From Nitrospiraceae bacterium (lineage in GTDB: Bacteria > Nitrospirota > Nitrospiria > Nitrospirales > Nitrospiraceae): a stretch of 7,662 nucleotides of DNA. This document shows, piece by piece, positions 6,125 to 7,662 of this stretch (its first letter is position 1; the number at the start of each line of letters is the position of its first letter). The position numbers were made by a program, and so were the translations under genes. The notes beneath the pieces were generated by a model that had not been told where the DNA came from, ran no database searches, and worked only from the letters and a program-made list of their open reading frames with translations. Location: contig JACVSD010000077.1 of NCBI GenBank assembly GCA_014534095.1, forward strand, positions 1 to 7,662. The letters run 5' to 3'.

Positions 6125-7332
6125 GCACGCGCCTCCGTGACCACGTTGCGATATTCCTTGGCATAGGCCTCGGCCATGCCTTCGGCGGTAAAGAGCTCGA
6201 GATACCGCTTTCGGCCGTTGCGGCCGAAGGCTTCGCGTTCCCGCCGGTCTGCGAGCAGTCGATTGACGGCCGCGCTCAACGCCTGCGGATTCCCCGGTTC
6301 GACCACCAGACCGGTTTCTTCATGCCGGTTGATGTACGTGGTCCCCGTTCCCAGCTCGCAGGAGACCTGAGGCTTGCCATACATGGCGGCCTCGACCAGC
6401 GATAAGCCGAACGCCTCGGACCGCAAGTGAGAGGGAAAGACGAACAGCGAAGACAGCCTGAAGAGCGCGTCCTTGTCCAGCGGATCGACTTCGCCGACGA
6501 ACGTGACGTTCGTCACACCCATCAGTTTCGCCTGGGAGCGAAGGGCCTGTTCGCACGGGCCGGACCCTGCGATTACAATGCGGGCACGGATGTGCTCTGC
6601 CGCCTGCAGCAGAAGGTGGAGGCCCTTGTAATAGCGCAAGACGCCGATGAAGAGCACAAAGTCATCGCCCAGCCGGTGACGCCAGTAGGCGCTGCGCAGC
6701 GGCACGCCGGGTCCGCGTCCGGAATCCTCCATTCCAAGCGGGATGACGCGGGTCCGCTGAGCCAGACCCCGTAACACCCGGCTGGTGTGCAGATAGTTTT
6801 CCGAGGTCGCGATGACGCGGGCCGCCCGGCCCAAGAACCAACGGCGGAGCGGCGCATAGAGGCAGTTCAGACTGCGCTGCCGCACCACATCGGAATGGTA
6901 GGTGACCACAAAGGGTTTTTTGACACCGGTGACCAAGTGGACGAGGTCGCCATAGGGCCAGGGAAAATGAAAGTGAAGAACATCGGCCCAGGCCGTGAGC
7001 CGCCGGTACGCCCAGAGGAGCGACCACGACAGCCCCATGGACGCCACCTCGCCATCTTGTGGAAAGCGATAAGCCGTGATGCCGTCCCGCCGCACCCGCC
7101 GTACGCGCCGGCCAGGCGCCAGATACATGATCCGAGTATCGATGCCGAACTGGCGGCTCGTCGAGCCGAGGGTTGAAAGAAAGCCTTCAATGCCACCATA
7201 GGCGTCAGCCGACCAAGACTTATAGACGTGGAGCACGCGTACCGTTGGGCTCGGTGCCGGTCTCGCCGGAAACCGCCGGGACACCCGCGCTGCCGACTCT
7301 AGATGGTCTTGCGCTTTTCTAGGGACTGACAT
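6112..7332 (-). CDS. GT4-family glycosyltransferase (WfcD-like, retaining)
   Basis: This is a 406-residue cytoplasmic GT-B glycosyltransferase. After about 30 basic and Pro-rich residues, the N-terminal Rossmann domain starts at VRVLHVYKSW (31-40), with GGIE (46-49) near the acceptor site and TYHSD (144-148). In the donor domain, FIGVLRYYKGL (228-238) supplies the Arg and Lys that contact the nucleotide diphosphate. GSGPCEQAL is at 256-264, and the E-x7-E pair Glu306/Glu314 lies in SEAFGLSLVE, followed by a GTGTTYIN segment (328-335). That last segment together with YHSD and RYYKGL recalls the WfcD-like subgroup of GT4, which includes O-antigen mannosyltransferases. The actual sugar is not determinable. 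The start ATG 7332 has GGAG (7338-7341) five bases upstream. As first gene of the operon it may make an early linkage before export by the next two genes. Confidence 0.94.
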   Translation of the reverse strand: MSVPRKAQDHLESAARVSRRFPARPAPSPTVRVLHVYKSWSADAYGGIEGFLSTLGSTSRQFGIDTRIMYLAPGRRVRRVRRDGITAYRFPQDGEVASMGLSWSLLWAYRRLTAWADVLHFHFPWPYGDLVHLVTGVKKPFVVTYHSDVVRQRSLNCLYAPLRRWFLGRAARVIATSENYLHTSRVLRGLAQRTRVIPLGMEDSGRGPGVPLRSAYWRHRLGDDFVLFIGVLRYYKGLHLLLQAAEHIRARIVIAGSGPCEQALRSQAKLMGVTNVTFVGEVDPLDKDALFRLSSLFVFPSHLRSEAFGLSLVEAAMYGKPQVSCELGTGTTYINRHEETGLVVEPGNPQALSAAVNRLLADRREREAFGRNGRKRYLELFTAEGMAEAYAKEYRNVVTEARAWKP

Positions 7333-7389
7333 GGTGGCTCCAGCTTCAGGTGCAGGGCCTCAGCGTGACACGGCGTTCATGACGAGAAT

Positions 7390-7418
7390 GCTATAGAAGT
7401 CGAACGGGGCGCAAGCCA
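7390..7418 (-). promoter_or_regulatory. Weak sigma-70-type promoter candidate for the operon
   Basis: Reading toward the operon, TATAGC (7395-7390) could be a -10 box, with TGGCTT (7418-7413) as a poor -35 box and a 17-base spacer. Transcription would begin about 50 bases before ATG 7332. The -35 fit is weak, and nothing else in the leader is clearly better, so this is a candidate only. Confidence 0.2.
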
Positions 7419-7470
7419 CAGCGGAAGACGGCACGCCTCAGCCTGAAACGACCCGCATGATAAGTTCAGT

Positions 7471-7523
7471 GCACTCTAGGGTACTGAGTTCATGTAGCCA
7501 CACTAGCGCAAACCCTAGAGTGC
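7471..7523. repeat. Perfect 12-bp inverted repeat with 29-nt spacer upstream of the operon
   Basis: GCACTCTAGGGT at 7471-7482 is exactly complementary to ACCCTAGAGTGC at 7512-7523. The arms stop matching immediately outside and inside. There is no T-run on either side in either direction, so it is not an intrinsic terminator. It lies about 140 bases before the first start codon of the cluster. It could be a paired operator site, a cruciform or RNA hairpin, or the ends of a small element. Confidence 0.8.
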
Positions 7524-7662
7524 GCGGCGGGAGAACATTGAATTTCGCTAAGGGTGGCGGGTGGGTTGCGGAGGGGGACTCGAGAAAGTGAACCTGGCAC
7601 AAGACGACGAGTTAGCGTATGGCCCGTTCCAGACTCCAGGCGCGAAGCGATCGGACGTGCCC

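Larger units (their letters stand above)
7333..7662. other. Intergenic leader region without a convincing gene
   Basis: These 330 bases precede the first gene. They hold the inverted repeat at 7471-7523 and the weak promoter candidate at 7390-7418. Near the edge a plus-strand frame is open from 7552 to 7662, with GTG 7588 (a GGAGGGGG tract at 7570-7577 lies ten bases before it) or, in a different frame, ATG 7619. Only 15-25 codons are visible, so a divergent gene can be neither supported nor excluded. On the minus strand one frame enters from the edge and stops after 16 codons at TAA (7614-7612), and could be the tail of an upstream gene. None of these short frames gives a recognisable protein motif. 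I see no tRNA, riboswitch or CRISPR structure. Confidence 0.6.

Noticed and set aside
6210..6228. TTCGGCCG / CGGCCGAA hairpin
   Set aside because: It lies within the GT4 coding end, encodes normal residues and has no T-run; it is probably incidental.
7440..7455. GG-N10-GC spacing suggestive of a sigma-54 promoter
   Set aside because: Apart from the GG and GC dinucleotides the -24/-12 match is poor, and such spacing is expected about once by chance in this leader.
7471..7523. The inverted repeat read as an intrinsic terminator
   Set aside because: It has a long 29-base loop and no T-rich run after either arm.

Overview
The window carries one tightly packed, single-direction gene cluster for making and exporting a cell-surface polysaccharide. 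All genes lie on the minus strand, so the cluster reads from about 7332 down to base 1. The DNA is GC-rich and the genes use GC-rich codons, as in a Gram-negative bacterium with ABC-transporter-dependent O-antigen, capsule or exopolysaccharide. The sequence has no taxonomic marker. A Nitrospira-like or other high-GC environmental lineage is only a guess.

Layout in transcription order: (1) a GT4 glycosyltransferase, 7332-6112; (2) an ABC-2 permease, 6124-5303; (3) its short ATPase partner, 5297-4527; (4) a fusion of a nucleotidyltransferase-like domain and an APH/choline-kinase-like phosphotransferase, 4530-2773; (5) a fusion of an EcbF/BcbF-like HAD phosphatase and a nucleotidyltransferase, 2789-1617, with a GTG start; (6) a protein of unassigned family that looks like a glycosyltransferase-type enzyme, 1599-583; (7) a WavE-family protein starting at 578 and cut by the window edge. 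Every junction is an overlap (13, 4 or 17 nt) or a gap of 4-17 nt, so this is almost certainly one translationally coupled operon. Several starts are fixed by good Shine-Dalgarno sequences. The operon continues past base 1. Its 5' end is probably inside the window, because 7333-7662 holds no convincing gene.

Likely joint function (inference): the GT4 enzyme, the unassigned protein and the WavE protein would build or decorate a glycan that the permease and ATPase export. Genes 4 and 5 together supply a kinase, a phosphatase and two nucleotidyltransferase-type domains. That is the tool kit for making a nucleotide-activated sugar or small alcohol, comparable in logic to LicA/LicC phosphocholine activation or to capsule phospho-substituents. 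This two-fusion module is the most distinctive part of the window.

The 330-base leader (7333-7662) contains a perfect 12-bp inverted repeat with a 29-nt spacer, a weak promoter candidate, and near the edge a short open frame on the plus strand that cannot be judged. The permease gene carries a T9 tract that forms an in-frame U_UUU_UUU heptamer. The -1 frame there is open straight through the ATPase gene.
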